Shown: positions 51,038 through 60,132 of the stretch, piece by piece | Layout of the letters: every line of letters begins with the position of its first letter | Position numbering within the stretch: position 1 is the stretch's first letter | DNA from: Mycolicibacter sinensis | GTDB taxonomy: Bacteria; Actinomycetota; Actinomycetes; Mycobacteriales; Mycobacteriaceae | DNA: 64,000 nucleotides | Assembly: GCF_001667375.1 (NCBI RefSeq) | Contig: NZ_LZIN01000033.1 | Location: forward strand, 124,001 to 188,000 | Direction: 5' to 3' | Made by a program: the position numbers and the translations under genes | Notes under the pieces: model-generated | The model's input: only the letters and a program-made list of their open reading frames with translations | Databases searched by the model: none | Told to the model about the DNA's origin: nothing

Positions 51038-52338
51038 TGGTTCTCGGGGCGACCGCAGATCCACCGATGGACCGGGAATCCGACGAGGGGATTCACCGGG
51101 GCTCCGCCGCGGGACGACGGCGGCCCGGCTCGCAGCTAGGGAAGCAACCGGCCTACCTGCGGCCACTGATCGGGCTGGTGACCATCGTGACGATCGCGGC
51201 TGTCGTCGGGCTGGCGATCGGCTTGTTCCGGGGCAGCTTCACCCGCACGGTCCCGGTCAGCGTGGTGTCGCAGCGGGCCGGTCTGGTGATGTATCCCGAC
51301 GCCAAGGTCAAGCTGCGCGGGGTTCAGGTGGGCAAGGTCGGGGCCATCGATCCTCGACCGGACGGCACCGCGGTGCTGCGGCTGGAGATGCAACCCGACC
51401 AACTGCGGTTGATTCCGGCGAACGTCACCGCCCGGATCGCCTCCACGACGGTCTTCGGGGCCAAGTCCGTCGAGTTGGTGGCCCCGCCGGATCCGGAGGC
51501 CACCCGGCTGCATGCCGGTCAGGTGCTGGCGGGCGAACATGTCACCGTCGAGATCAACACGGTGTTCCAGCAGCTCGTCCGGGTCTTGGACAAGATCGAC
51601 CCGAAGAAGCTGAACGAGACGCTGAGCGCGGTCTCGACGGCCTTCAACGGTCGCGGGCAGAAGATCGGTCAGGCGCTCACCGACTTCGACAAGCTGCTGG
51701 CCGAGATCGAGCCCAGCCTGAACACGCTCGAACACGAGGCCGCCACCATGCCGCCGGTGTTCCGGTCTTACGCCGACGCGGCACCGGACCTCATCGCTGC
51801 GCTCAACGCCACCAGCACCATGAGTGAGAGCATCGTGGCCGAGCAGAACAGCTTGGACACCTTCTTGCTCAGCGCCATCGGGCTGGCCGATACCGGCAAC
51901 GAGGTGCTGGGCGACAACCGGCAGGCCCTGACCGACCTGACGCACGTGCTGGAGCCGACCGCTGAGCTGCTGGACAAATATCACGAGGAACTCGGCTGTT
52001 CGATCGGCGGCTTGGTGCCCTTCGCCAAATCCCCGCCGTTCACCGTCCCCGGCATCATCATCACCGCCAGCTTCACGTTGGCCAAGGAACGCTACCGCTA
52101 CCCCGACCACCTACCGAAGGTGGCGGCCCGCTCCGACCGCTCCTACTGCACGGAACTGGGCCTGCCCGACGTGCCGCCGGAGTTCAGTCCGCCGGTGTTG
52201 GTCGCCGACACCGGAGCCAACCCGTATGAATACGGCAACCAAGGCATCCTGCTCAACTCCGATGGCCTCAAGCAGGCGCTGTTCGGACCGATCGGCGGGC
52301 CGCCGCGCAACAGCGCCCAGGTGGGGATGCCGGGATGA
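51037..52338 (+). CDS. mceA: Mce family protein, MceA type
   Basis: A 433-residue MlaD-domain protein. An N-terminal transmembrane segment (about 43-62) is followed by the MCE domain (PVSVVSQRAGLVMYPDAKVKLRGVQVGKV near 72-100) and the MceA-type helical region with VEINTVFQQL near 170. Mce proteins form a periplasmic conduit for lipids or sterols. An ATG at 51067 is an alternative start with no better ribosome site. In known loci two yrbE permease genes precede mceA; here a thiolase gene does. Confidence 0.9.
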   Translation: MVLGATADPPMDRESDEGIHRGSAAGRRRPGSQLGKQPAYLRPLIGLVTIVTIAAVVGLAIGLFRGSFTRTVPVSVVSQRAGLVMYPDAKVKLRGVQVGKVGAIDPRPDGTAVLRLEMQPDQLRLIPANVTARIASTTVFGAKSVELVAPPDPEATRLHAGQVLAGEHVTVEINTVFQQLVRVLDKIDPKKLNETLSAVSTAFNGRGQKIGQALTDFDKLLAEIEPSLNTLEHEAATMPPVFRSYADAAPDLIAALNATSTMSESIVAEQNSLDTFLLSAIGLADTGNEVLGDNRQALTDLTHVLEPTAELLDKYHEELGCSIGGLVPFAKSPPFTVPGIIITASFTLAKERYRYPDHLPKVAARSDRSYCTELGLPDVPPEFSPPVLVADTGANPYEYGNQGILLNSDGLKQALFGPIGGPPRNSAQVGMPG

Positions 52339-53363
52339 CACGCTCCTTGGGACCCCTGGTCAAGTTCGGCATCTACGCCGCGGTGATGGTGCTGGCGACG
52401 ATATTTCTGTTCGCGATCTTCGCCGAGGTCCGCACCGGTCCGACCGTGGGCTACCAGGCGGTGTTCTCCGACGCCTCCCGGCTGAAATCCGGGGACAGCG
52501 TGCGGGTGGCCGGCGTTCGCGTCGGCACGGTGGGAGGCGTGTCCCTGCGCAAAGACGGCACGGTGCTGGTGAAATTCCAGGCCGACCGCAACATTTCGCT
52601 CACCACCGGGACGCAGGCCTCGGTGCGCTACTTGAATCTGGTCGGCGACCGCTACCTGGAACTGACGGACGGACCGGGCTCGACCCGGCTGTTGCCGGCC
52701 GGCTCGGAGATCCCACTGGAGCGGACCGCGCCCGCACTGGATCTGGACCTGCTGCTCAACGGCCTCAAGCCGGTGATCCGCGGACTGAATCCCCAGGACG
52801 TCAACTCGCTCACCGCCTCGCTGATCCAGATCATGCAGGGCCAAGGCGGCACCATCGAATCACTGATGTCTCGGACGTCGTCGTTCTCCAGCTCCCTGGC
52901 CGACAACAACCAGGTGATCGAGTCCCTGATCGACCAACTGCGCACCACGCTGGCCACCCTGTCCAACGGCGACAAGCGATTTGCCGGGGCGATCGATCGA
53001 CTCAACAAACTGGTCGCCGGCTTGGCGGCCGACCGCGACCCGATCGGGACCGCGGTGACGGCCTTGGACCGCGGCACCGCATCGCTGGCCGATCTGCTCG
53101 GCAACGCGCGGGATCCGTTGACCAAAACCATCACTCAGGTCGATCGGTTGACCACCGCCATCAACGCCGACCTGGCCGGCCTGGACATGTCGTTGCAGAA
53201 AGCGCCGGAGAACTACCGCAAGGCCATCCGCCTCGGCGCCTACGGCGGGTTCATCCAGTACTACCTCTGCGCTGTGCAGATCCGGGTCAGCGACACCCAG
53301 GGCCGTACGGCGGTGTTCCCCTGGATCAAAGCGGAGGAGGGCCGATGCACCGACATCGACTGA
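52335..53363 (+). CDS. mceB: Mce family protein, MceB type
   Basis: A 342-residue Mce protein: transmembrane segment at about 10-30, MCE domain with FSDASRLKSGDSVRVAGVRVGTV near 43-65, then a long helical region and the typical MceB ending with two cysteines (YYLCAVQIRV, EGRCTDID). It overlaps mceA by four bases. It would be one of six different subunits of the hexameric ring. Confidence 0.92.
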   Translation: MTRSLGPLVKFGIYAAVMVLATIFLFAIFAEVRTGPTVGYQAVFSDASRLKSGDSVRVAGVRVGTVGGVSLRKDGTVLVKFQADRNISLTTGTQASVRYLNLVGDRYLELTDGPGSTRLLPAGSEIPLERTAPALDLDLLLNGLKPVIRGLNPQDVNSLTASLIQIMQGQGGTIESLMSRTSSFSSSLADNNQVIESLIDQLRTTLATLSNGDKRFAGAIDRLNKLVAGLAADRDPIGTAVTALDRGTASLADLLGNARDPLTKTITQVDRLTTAINADLAGLDMSLQKAPENYRKAIRLGAYGGFIQYYLCAVQIRVSDTQGRTAVFPWIKAEEGRCTDID

Positions 53364-53410
53364 GCAGCATGTTGCCCGGTGCCGCGCCGGTACCGCGGGG
53401 GGCGCGCTGA
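53345..53410 (+). CDS. Putative 21-codon micro-ORF between mceB and mceC
   Basis: ATG at 53345 follows an excellent GGAGGAGG ribosome site and encodes a basic 21-residue peptide beginning MHRHRLSSML. It overlaps the last codons of mceB in another frame, and its TGA overlaps the mceC ATG (TGATG at 53408). mceC has no good ribosome site of its own. Re-initiation after this frame probably drives mceC translation. Confidence 0.45.
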   Translation: MHRHRLSSMLPGAAPVPRGAR

Positions 53411-54504
53411 TGCTGAAATACCGCGGCAGCCAGCTGAGCAGGATGGGCCTGATCGGCATTGTGGTCGTGGCCTTTGTCGTCGCGATCGGGCTGCAGCCCG
53501 AGCAACTGATCCAATGGGCCACCTGCGTGCGTTACCAGGCCCGGTTCGCCGAAGCCGGTGGCCTGAGCACTGGTGCCGACGTCACGCTGTCGGGGATCAA
53601 GGTCGGCTCGGTCACCGATGTCGCACTCGACAACGGCGACGCCCTGGTGACGTTCACCCTGGCCGGCAAATACCCGCTGGGCTCACAGACCACCGCGCAC
53701 ATCCGCACCGGGTCGTTGCTCGGCGAGCGGGTGCTGACGGTGGAGCCGGCGGGCAGCGGCAAGTTGCGTCCGCTCGAGGTCATCCCGCTCACCCGCACGT
53801 CATCGCCGTATTCGCTGGTCGACGTGGTCGGCGAACTGAGCTCCAATACCGCCGGCACCGACACCGAGTCGCTGAACCGGTCGTTGGACACCCTTTCGGA
53901 CACCATCGACCAGATCGCCCCGCAGCTGGGGCCGACGTTCGACGGCCTGAGCAGGCTGTCCCGCGCGGTGAACAGTCGCAACGAGGGACTTGCCGACCTG
54001 CTGAAGTCGGCCGCCGAGCTCACCGGTGTGCTCTCCGAACGGAGCCAGCAGATCAACTCGCTGATCCTGGACGCCGACAGTCTCGTCGACGTACTCAACA
54101 CCCGGCGGCAGGCGATCGTCAACCTGCTGGTCAGCACGTCGGCGGTGTCGCGGCAGCTGACCGAGCTCGTCGCCCAGAACAACGAACAGCTCAAACCGAC
54201 GCTGGCGAAAATTATCGAGCTGAACAAGATCCTGGAGAAAAACCGGGACAACCTCGCCAAAGCGCTGCCAGGCCTGGCGAAATACGAACTCACCCAAGGC
54301 GAGACGGTGTCCAACGGGGCCTACTACAGCGCCTATGTGCCGAACCTGTTCCTGCCGCAGCTGCTCCAGCCGTTCCTCGATTACATCTTCGGCTTCCGGC
54401 GCGGCGTCGACGCCGGGCAGCCGCCGGACAATGCCGGGCCGCGTGCCGAACTGCCGTTCCCGATCAATGGGATTCCGCAACCAGGAGACCTGCCGCCCCG
54501 ATGA
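53410..54504 (+). CDS. mceC: Mce family protein, MceC type
   Basis: A 364-residue Mce protein: membrane segment at about 12-29, MCE domain with FAEAGGLSTGADVTLSGIKVGSV near 46-68, helical region (repeated heptad-like stretches about 150-290) and the C-terminal FGFRRGVDAG with a proline-rich tail. The start at 53410 is coupled to the micro-ORF. It lies directly upstream of mceD with a 4-base overlap. Confidence 0.92.
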   Translation: MLKYRGSQLSRMGLIGIVVVAFVVAIGLQPEQLIQWATCVRYQARFAEAGGLSTGADVTLSGIKVGSVTDVALDNGDALVTFTLAGKYPLGSQTTAHIRTGSLLGERVLTVEPAGSGKLRPLEVIPLTRTSSPYSLVDVVGELSSNTAGTDTESLNRSLDTLSDTIDQIAPQLGPTFDGLSRLSRAVNSRNEGLADLLKSAAELTGVLSERSQQINSLILDADSLVDVLNTRRQAIVNLLVSTSAVSRQLTELVAQNNEQLKPTLAKIIELNKILEKNRDNLAKALPGLAKYELTQGETVSNGAYYSAYVPNLFLPQLLQPFLDYIFGFRRGVDAGQPPDNAGPRAELPFPINGIPQPGDLPPR

Positions 54505-55949
54505 AGACTCGTAAACCACTGCAGATCGCGGCGGCGGCCCTGGCGGCGCTGCTGCTGCTGGCGGGCGCGGGCATCCTGGTCCGCCACACCGTCTTGAAAC
54601 CGACTCGGATCACCGCGTACTTCTCCACCGCCACCGCGATCTATCCCGGTGACGAGGTTCGGGTCGCCGGGGTGAAGGTCGGCACTATCGACCGCATCGA
54701 ACCGCAGGGCACGCAGGCCAAGCTCACTCTGCGCGTCGACCGTAAGGTGCCGATCCCGGCGGCGGCCAAAGCGGTCATCGTCGCGCCCAACCTGGTGGCG
54801 GCGCGCTTCGTCCAACTGACCCCCGCCTACCACCGTGGCGACGGGCCGAGGATGGCGGACGGCGCGGTGATCCCGCGCGAGCACACCGCGGTCCCGGTCG
54901 AGTGGGATGAGGTCAAGACCCAGTTGAACCGGCTTGCCGCGGAACTGGGCCCGCGCAGCGGTGTTTCGGGAACGTCGGCGTCGCGCTTCATCGACAGCGC
55001 GGCCAATGCGATGGACGGTAACGGCGCCAAGCTGCGCGAGACTTTGGCGCAACTCTCCGGCATGGCCCGGATCTTCGCCGAGGGCAGCGGCAACATCGTC
55101 GACATCATCTCGGGCCTGCAGACGTTCGTGACGGCGCTACGTGACAGCGATCAGCAGATCGTGGTGTTCGAGTCGCGGCTCGCCACGTTGACGAGCGTGG
55201 TCAACGACAGCCGATCCAACTTGGATGCCGCTCTGACCGACTTCGCCGGCGCGATCGACACGGTGCGGGATTTTGTGGCGGGGAGCCGCGCCGAAACCGT
55301 CGAGGCGCTGCAGGGCGTGGCCAATGTCAGTCAAACGCTGGTCGATTCGAAGAATGCGCTCCGCAATATTCTGCATATCACCCCGAACGCGATCGCCAAC
55401 ACGCTCAACATGTACAACGTGACCACCGGGACCCCGGTGGGTTCGTTTGCGTTCGCCAACTTCAGCAACCCGGTTCAGGCGATCTGCACGATGACCGGCG
55501 CGGTCGGCAACGTGACGTCGACGGAGACCGGCAAGCTGTGCGAGGGCTACCTCGGGCCGGCCATGCGGCTGCTGAATTTCAACGGGTTGCCGTTGCCGAT
55601 ATCTCCGTATCTGACCAAAGCGGCCAGCCCGGACAAATTGATCTACACCGACCCGGCGTTGATGCCGCACGCCGAGCACCCGGGAAACCTGCCGGAACAG
55701 AAGCCGTCGGTCTCGGCCTATACCGGATTGCATGGCGATGTCCCACCCCCGCCGGGATGGACGGATCCGTTGCAACCGCGCGGTTCCCTTGCGCCCGACG
55801 GGCTGCCGGCCGCGGCGACGCCGCCGCTGATCCCCGGCGCGCCGCTGCCGAGTCCCACCACCTTCGACGGGATGCTGCTGCCGGGCGGTCCGCCGCCGCC
55901 CGGGCCGCCGCCCGGCCCGTTGCCCGCGGAAGGGGGGCCCACGCCATGA
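54501..55949 (+). CDS. mceD: Mce family protein, MceD type
   Basis: A 482-residue Mce protein: transmembrane segment at about 8-27, MCE domain with YPGDEVRVAGVKVGTIDRI near 50-68, helical region to about 290, and a C-terminal 90-residue Pro/Gly-rich tail (PPPPGPPPGPLP), which may contact the cell wall. It overlaps mceC and mceE by 4 bases each. The MceD family shows the same tail organisation in other mce operons. Confidence 0.92.
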   Translation: MKTRKPLQIAAAALAALLLLAGAGILVRHTVLKPTRITAYFSTATAIYPGDEVRVAGVKVGTIDRIEPQGTQAKLTLRVDRKVPIPAAAKAVIVAPNLVAARFVQLTPAYHRGDGPRMADGAVIPREHTAVPVEWDEVKTQLNRLAAELGPRSGVSGTSASRFIDSAANAMDGNGAKLRETLAQLSGMARIFAEGSGNIVDIISGLQTFVTALRDSDQQIVVFESRLATLTSVVNDSRSNLDAALTDFAGAIDTVRDFVAGSRAETVEALQGVANVSQTLVDSKNALRNILHITPNAIANTLNMYNVTTGTPVGSFAFANFSNPVQAICTMTGAVGNVTSTETGKLCEGYLGPAMRLLNFNGLPLPISPYLTKAASPDKLIYTDPALMPHAEHPGNLPEQKPSVSAYTGLHGDVPPPPGWTDPLQPRGSLAPDGLPAAATPPLIPGAPLPSPTTFDGMLLPGGPPPPGPPPGPLPAEGGPTP

Positions 55950-57109
55950 TCGGTCTTCGTTCCCTGCGGCGCGGCGTGGCGGTCGCAGCTTTGGTCGCCG
56001 TCACCACGACCGGCTGCGCCTTCGGTGGGCTGAACTCGGTGGCGCTGCCCGGTGTTCAGGGCCGCGGTTCCGGGGCGCAGCATTTCACCGTGCAGCTGGC
56101 CAATGTCGGTACACTGGAATCTAATTCGCCGGTGCTGCTCTCCGACGTGGTGATCGGCAGCGTCGGCAAGATGACCGTCAGCAACTGGCATGCCAACGTC
56201 GACATCGCGGTCAACCCCGGCGTCGAGGTACCGGCCAATGCCGTCGCGACGGTCGGGCAGACCAGCCTGCTCGGTTCGATGCACCTGGCGCTGAATCCGC
56301 CGGTGGGACAGGCGCCGATGGGGCGGCTGGCACCCGGTGCGACCATCCCGCTGAGCGACTCCTCGACCTACCCGTCTACCGAGCAGACCCTGTCGTCGCT
56401 GGCGGTAATCGTCAACGGGGGCGGGCTCGGCCAGATCGGTGACATCATCCACAACTTCAGCGCGTCCATGGCGGGACGGGAAGCCGATATTCGCGATCTG
56501 ATCGTTCGGCTGGACAACTTCACCGGTGCGCTGGACCGGCAGCGGAACAACATCGTCGACGCCATCGGTGAGATGAACCGGACGGCCACGACTTTCGCCG
56601 GCCAGCGCGACACCATTCACCGTGCGCTGGACAAGATTCCTCCGGCCATCGACGTCTTGATCAAGGAGCGTCCCAAGTTCATCACCGCGATGACCAAGCT
56701 GGGCCAGTTCGGCGACCTGTCGGCCGGCCTGGTCAACGACTCCGGGCACCAACTGGTCTCCGACCTCATCCACATCGAGCCGGCGTTGCGTTCGCTGGCC
56801 GATATCGGCCCGGAGCTCAACTCGGCAGTGGCCTACGCCTCGGCCTTCCCCTACGGACCCAATGCGATCGAGCGCGCCGTGCGGGGCGACTTCCTGAACC
56901 TGTTCGCCGTCTTCGACCTCACCAAACCGCGACTCAAGCGCTCCCTGTTCCCCGGCACGCAATGGGGTGACGAAAACGCGAAACTCGTTCCGGCGCCCGG
57001 CGACCCGTGGTATCTGAACTATTCCTACGACCCGTTGCAAGAACCGATTCTGCGGTCGTCGAGCCAAGGCCTACCGCCGGGCGCGCTCGGTTCGGAAGGC
57101 GGTGGCTAG
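55946..57109 (+). CDS. mceE: Mce family lipoprotein, MceE type
   Basis: A 387-residue Mce protein with a lipoprotein-like N-terminus: a basic start, a hydrophobic stretch and a Cys at 24 in TTTGC. Thr instead of Leu/Val at the -3 position makes the lipobox slightly unusual. The MCE domain has SNSPVLLSDVVIGSVGKM near 57-74. It corresponds to the LprK-type subunit. It overlaps mceD and abuts mceF. Confidence 0.9.
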   Translation: MIGLRSLRRGVAVAALVAVTTTGCAFGGLNSVALPGVQGRGSGAQHFTVQLANVGTLESNSPVLLSDVVIGSVGKMTVSNWHANVDIAVNPGVEVPANAVATVGQTSLLGSMHLALNPPVGQAPMGRLAPGATIPLSDSSTYPSTEQTLSSLAVIVNGGGLGQIGDIIHNFSASMAGREADIRDLIVRLDNFTGALDRQRNNIVDAIGEMNRTATTFAGQRDTIHRALDKIPPAIDVLIKERPKFITAMTKLGQFGDLSAGLVNDSGHQLVSDLIHIEPALRSLADIGPELNSAVAYASAFPYGPNAIERAVRGDFLNLFAVFDLTKPRLKRSLFPGTQWGDENAKLVPAPGDPWYLNYSYDPLQEPILRSSSQGLPPGALGSEGGG

Positions 57110-58660
57110 ATGCTGACACGCTTTGTGCGGATTCAGCTGATCCTGTTCCTGGTGGCCTCGGTGATCGGCGTCGGAGCCATGCTCTTCGGCTACATGCAGG
57201 TCCCGACTCTGCTCGGGATCGGCCGGGTCACGGTCAAGCTGGACCTGCCGGAGACCGGCGGGATCTACCGATTCTCCAACGTCACCTACAACGGCGTGCA
57301 GATCGGCACAGTCACCGACGTCACGCTGACCGGCAACGGTGTGCGTGCCACGCTGTCCCTGGACCGATCGCCGAAGATCCCCGCCGACCTGGTGGCCGCG
57401 GTGCGCAGCGTGTCGGCGATCGGAGAGCAGTACGTCGACCTGCTGCCGCGCAGCGATGACGGCCCCTACCTGCAGAACGGTTCGGTGATCGCGGCGTCCA
57501 ACGCGCAAGTGCCCCAACAGGTCGGGCCGATGCTCGATCAGGTCAGTGCCCTGGTCGACAGTATCCCCAAGGACCGGCTCAGCGGCCTGCTCGACGAGAC
57601 CTTCCAAGCCTTCGACGGCGCCGGCTACGACTTCCAATCACTGCTGGATTCGGCGACCACCATCAGCGGTGACGCCAACCGGGTCTCGGACAAGGTACGC
57701 AGGCTGGTCGATGACGCTGCGCCACTGCTGGACTCCCAGGAACAAAGCACTGACGCGATCCGGACCTGGGCGCGCAGCGTGGCCGGGATCTCCGAACAGG
57801 TCGCCGTCAACGACCCGCAGTTGCGCGCCATCCTGCAACGAGGCCCCGGATTCGCCGACGAAGTGTCCGGTCTGATGCAGGATCTCAAGCCCACCCTGCC
57901 GATCCTGCTGGCGAACCTGAACACCCTCGGGCAAGTGCTGATGGTCTACAACCCGTCGCTCGAACAGTTGATGGTGCTGCTGCCCGGATACATTGCCGTC
58001 CAGCAGTCTTTCGGTCTCCCCAAGAACAACCCGACCGGTCTGCCGCAGGGCGACTTCACCCTCACTTTCGGTGACCCCAACCCGTGCACCGTCGGGTTCC
58101 TGCCGCCGTCATCCTGGCGTTCGCCGGCCGACACAACCACGATCGACACCCCCGACGGCCTGTACTGCAAACTGCCGCAGGACTCCCCGGTATCGGTGCG
58201 TGGCGCCCGCAACTTCCCGTGTATCGAGCATCCGGGCAAGCGCGCGCCCACCGTCGAACTCTGCGACGACCCAAAGGGGTTCGTGCCCATCGCGATGCGT
58301 CAGCACCTCACCGGCCCCGGACCGTTCGACCCGAACCTGGTCAAGCAAGGCATCCCGGTCGATGACCGGGTCGATTTCAACGACCGGATCTTCGCCCCGA
58401 CCGGAGGCACCCCGTTGCCGCCGTGGGCCACGCCGTCGGGGACATCACCGGATTCCCCGCGGCCGGTGGTGCCGGCGCCGCCCCCGGAAGCACCGGGTGC
58501 GGCTCCCTCGGCGAACGCCGGCCCGGGACCGTCGGTCGCGGTGCTGCCCTACGACCCGAACACGGGCAAGTACATGACTCCCGACGGGCGCTACGAGCAA
58601 CAGACGAACCTGGTGCCCGGTTCGGGCCCCAAGACGTGGACCGACCTGATGCCGTCCTAG
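57110..58660 (+). CDS. mceF: Mce family protein, MceF type
   Basis: A 516-residue Mce protein: membrane segment at about 7-27, MCE domain with RFSNVTYNGVQIGTVTDV near 54-71, helical region to about 300, four cysteines in the C-terminal domain, then a proline-rich stretch and a YDPNTGKYMTPDGRYEQQTN-type MceF ending. It starts at the base after the mceE stop. This completes the A-F set. Confidence 0.92.
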   Translation: MLTRFVRIQLILFLVASVIGVGAMLFGYMQVPTLLGIGRVTVKLDLPETGGIYRFSNVTYNGVQIGTVTDVTLTGNGVRATLSLDRSPKIPADLVAAVRSVSAIGEQYVDLLPRSDDGPYLQNGSVIAASNAQVPQQVGPMLDQVSALVDSIPKDRLSGLLDETFQAFDGAGYDFQSLLDSATTISGDANRVSDKVRRLVDDAAPLLDSQEQSTDAIRTWARSVAGISEQVAVNDPQLRAILQRGPGFADEVSGLMQDLKPTLPILLANLNTLGQVLMVYNPSLEQLMVLLPGYIAVQQSFGLPKNNPTGLPQGDFTLTFGDPNPCTVGFLPPSSWRSPADTTTIDTPDGLYCKLPQDSPVSVRGARNFPCIEHPGKRAPTVELCDDPKGFVPIAMRQHLTGPGPFDPNLVKQGIPVDDRVDFNDRIFAPTGGTPLPPWATPSGTSPDSPRPVVPAPPPEAPGAAPSANAGPGPSVAVLPYDPNTGKYMTPDGRYEQQTNLVPGSGPKTWTDLMPS

Positions 58661-58677
58661 CCGGAGGAGGACATAAC

Positions 58678-59184
58678 ATGCGCCCACTTGAGTTGACCGT
58701 CGCCGCAGCGGCTTTCGGCCTCGTCCTGGCGTCGACACCGGCGCTGCCGGCGCAGGCCGCCCTGGGCTTCGAGCTCAACGGCCCCTACCGGGTCACCTCG
58801 AACGGGGACTGGGCCAAGACCAACGAGGTTTTCATGAACGAAGTCACCGTCTCATCGGTGTGGACGTTCAGTTCCAGTTGCGAGAACGCGCACGTCTGTT
58901 CCGGCCAGGTGAGCAGCGACCAGGGCTGGACCGCGCCGCTGGAATTTCGCACCTCGCGGTGGATCGTCGACCGCTTCCATGAGAACTGGCAGACCTGCCC
59001 GGACGGCACCACCTCGCCGGGCCGGCAGCGCTACCAGTTCCAGGGCAGCGACCTCAACGGCCAGTACGACAAACGCAACGTCGACCAGCTCGTCGGCTAC
59101 GACCGGACGATCGGCGTCTCGGGGGCATGTGGACGCAACCAGCCCACGGTGATCCTCATGCCGCTGAGCGTGCAGCGGCTCTAG
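58678..59184 (+). CDS. Secreted protein of the mce operon
   Basis: A 168-residue protein with a Sec signal peptide (cleavage near AQA-ALG, about residue 27) and four cysteines that could form two disulfides. GGAGGAGG precedes the ATG. It lies 17 bases after mceF, in the position of the small exported proteins that follow some mce operons, such as mce3 of M. tuberculosis. It possibly binds the transported lipid or the Mce complex. The family function is unknown. Confidence 0.78.
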   Translation: MRPLELTVAAAAFGLVLASTPALPAQAALGFELNGPYRVTSNGDWAKTNEVFMNEVTVSSVWTFSSSCENAHVCSGQVSSDQGWTAPLEFRTSRWIVDRFHENWQTCPDGTTSPGRQRYQFQGSDLNGQYDKRNVDQLVGYDRTIGVSGACGRNQPTVILMPLSVQRL

Positions 59185-59199
59185 GCGGTAGGAGAAGCC

Positions 59200-59619
59200 A
59201 TGCAGACCACCCACGTGATGAAATCGCTCGCCGCGGCGGTACTTGCCGCCGGGGCGGTCGCCGCCGTGGCGCCTGCGGCGCCGTCGGTTGCCGACCCGTA
59301 CGTGCCGATGTGCGACGTCCCGGCGTGCACACCCGGAATCATGCCGGATGTCGTGCTGGGTGCGCCGTGCTCCAACACCACTTACTTCGTCTTCGGGTCA
59401 GCTGTCGCGGGGCCCTCGACCCTGCCGGGCAGGCTGGTGTACTGCGCGTCGCCGCGCCGCTATGAGCCGCGCTGGTTCCGCTCCCCGGAGATGCACGGCG
59501 TCAAGGAGGAGAACAGCAGGTGCGACGAATATTCCGGCGAGGTGGCGCAGGCGCCCGATGGGCTTTTCTTGACCTGTGTCGCCGATGGCGAGTCGTTGTG
59601 GCGTCGCGGAGACCTGTAG
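59200..59619 (+). CDS. Secreted cysteine-containing protein
   Basis: A 139-residue protein with a signal peptide (cleavage near VADP, about residue 32) and six cysteines after cleavage, beginning with MCDVPACTPG. The ATG is preceded by TAGGAGA. It lies 15 bases after the previous secreted gene. Related small exported proteins occur downstream of other mycobacterial mce operons; the role is unknown. Confidence 0.76.
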   Translation: MQTTHVMKSLAAAVLAAGAVAAVAPAAPSVADPYVPMCDVPACTPGIMPDVVLGAPCSNTTYFVFGSAVAGPSTLPGRLVYCASPRRYEPRWFRSPEMHGVKEENSRCDEYSGEVAQAPDGLFLTCVADGESLWRRGDL

Positions 59620-59657
59620 CGGCACACCAGTTCTGGCAAGTCGAGGGAGTTCGGTCC

Positions 59658-60116
59658 ATGAAACGAATCACTGTCGGTGCAGCGCTCGGCGCGCTGGCGG
59701 TTGCCACGGCCGTGGCGCCGCCCGCCGCGGCCGATATGCGCTACGGCAACTATGACGTGCTGAGCAATCGGTGGACCGATGCCACCTGGGTGTGGGCGGC
59801 CTACCCGTGCGAGACGATGGGTAAATTCGATGACCTGCCGGCCGGGTGCGTTCAGATCAGCGCGATTGACCGGCCGCATTTCTTCGGCCGCGGATACTAC
59901 GGCGGCACCGCCCGGCTGGTGAACGGGCAGTACTCGTTCACCTCGGATTACCCGAACGGCCTGAACTGTCCGTTCGGGCCCTCGATGCCGACCCGCGACA
60001 CCTACATCTGGGATGCCAACACGCTGGCCGGCGTCGTCGAATCACATTTCGACGTGGGCTGTATGAACGGTCCCGCCGGAGTGAACACCTGGACGTTCGC
60101 TCTGGTGCGGATGTAG
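59658..60116 (+). CDS. Secreted protein of the mce operon
   Basis: A 152-residue protein with a signal peptide (cleavage after AAADM region, about residue 26) and four cysteines. The mature part is rich in aromatic residues (YGNYDVLSNRWTDATWVWAAYPC) and resembles the first secreted protein at 58678-59184 in layout. It is probably the last gene of the operon, converging on the Mam gene 16 bases away. Confidence 0.76.
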   Translation: MKRITVGAALGALAVATAVAPPAAADMRYGNYDVLSNRWTDATWVWAAYPCETMGKFDDLPAGCVQISAIDRPHFFGRGYYGGTARLVNGQYSFTSDYPNGLNCPFGPSMPTRDTYIWDANTLAGVVESHFDVGCMNGPAGVNTWTFALVRM

Positions 60117-60132
60117 ACGGTGGGCGACGCCG

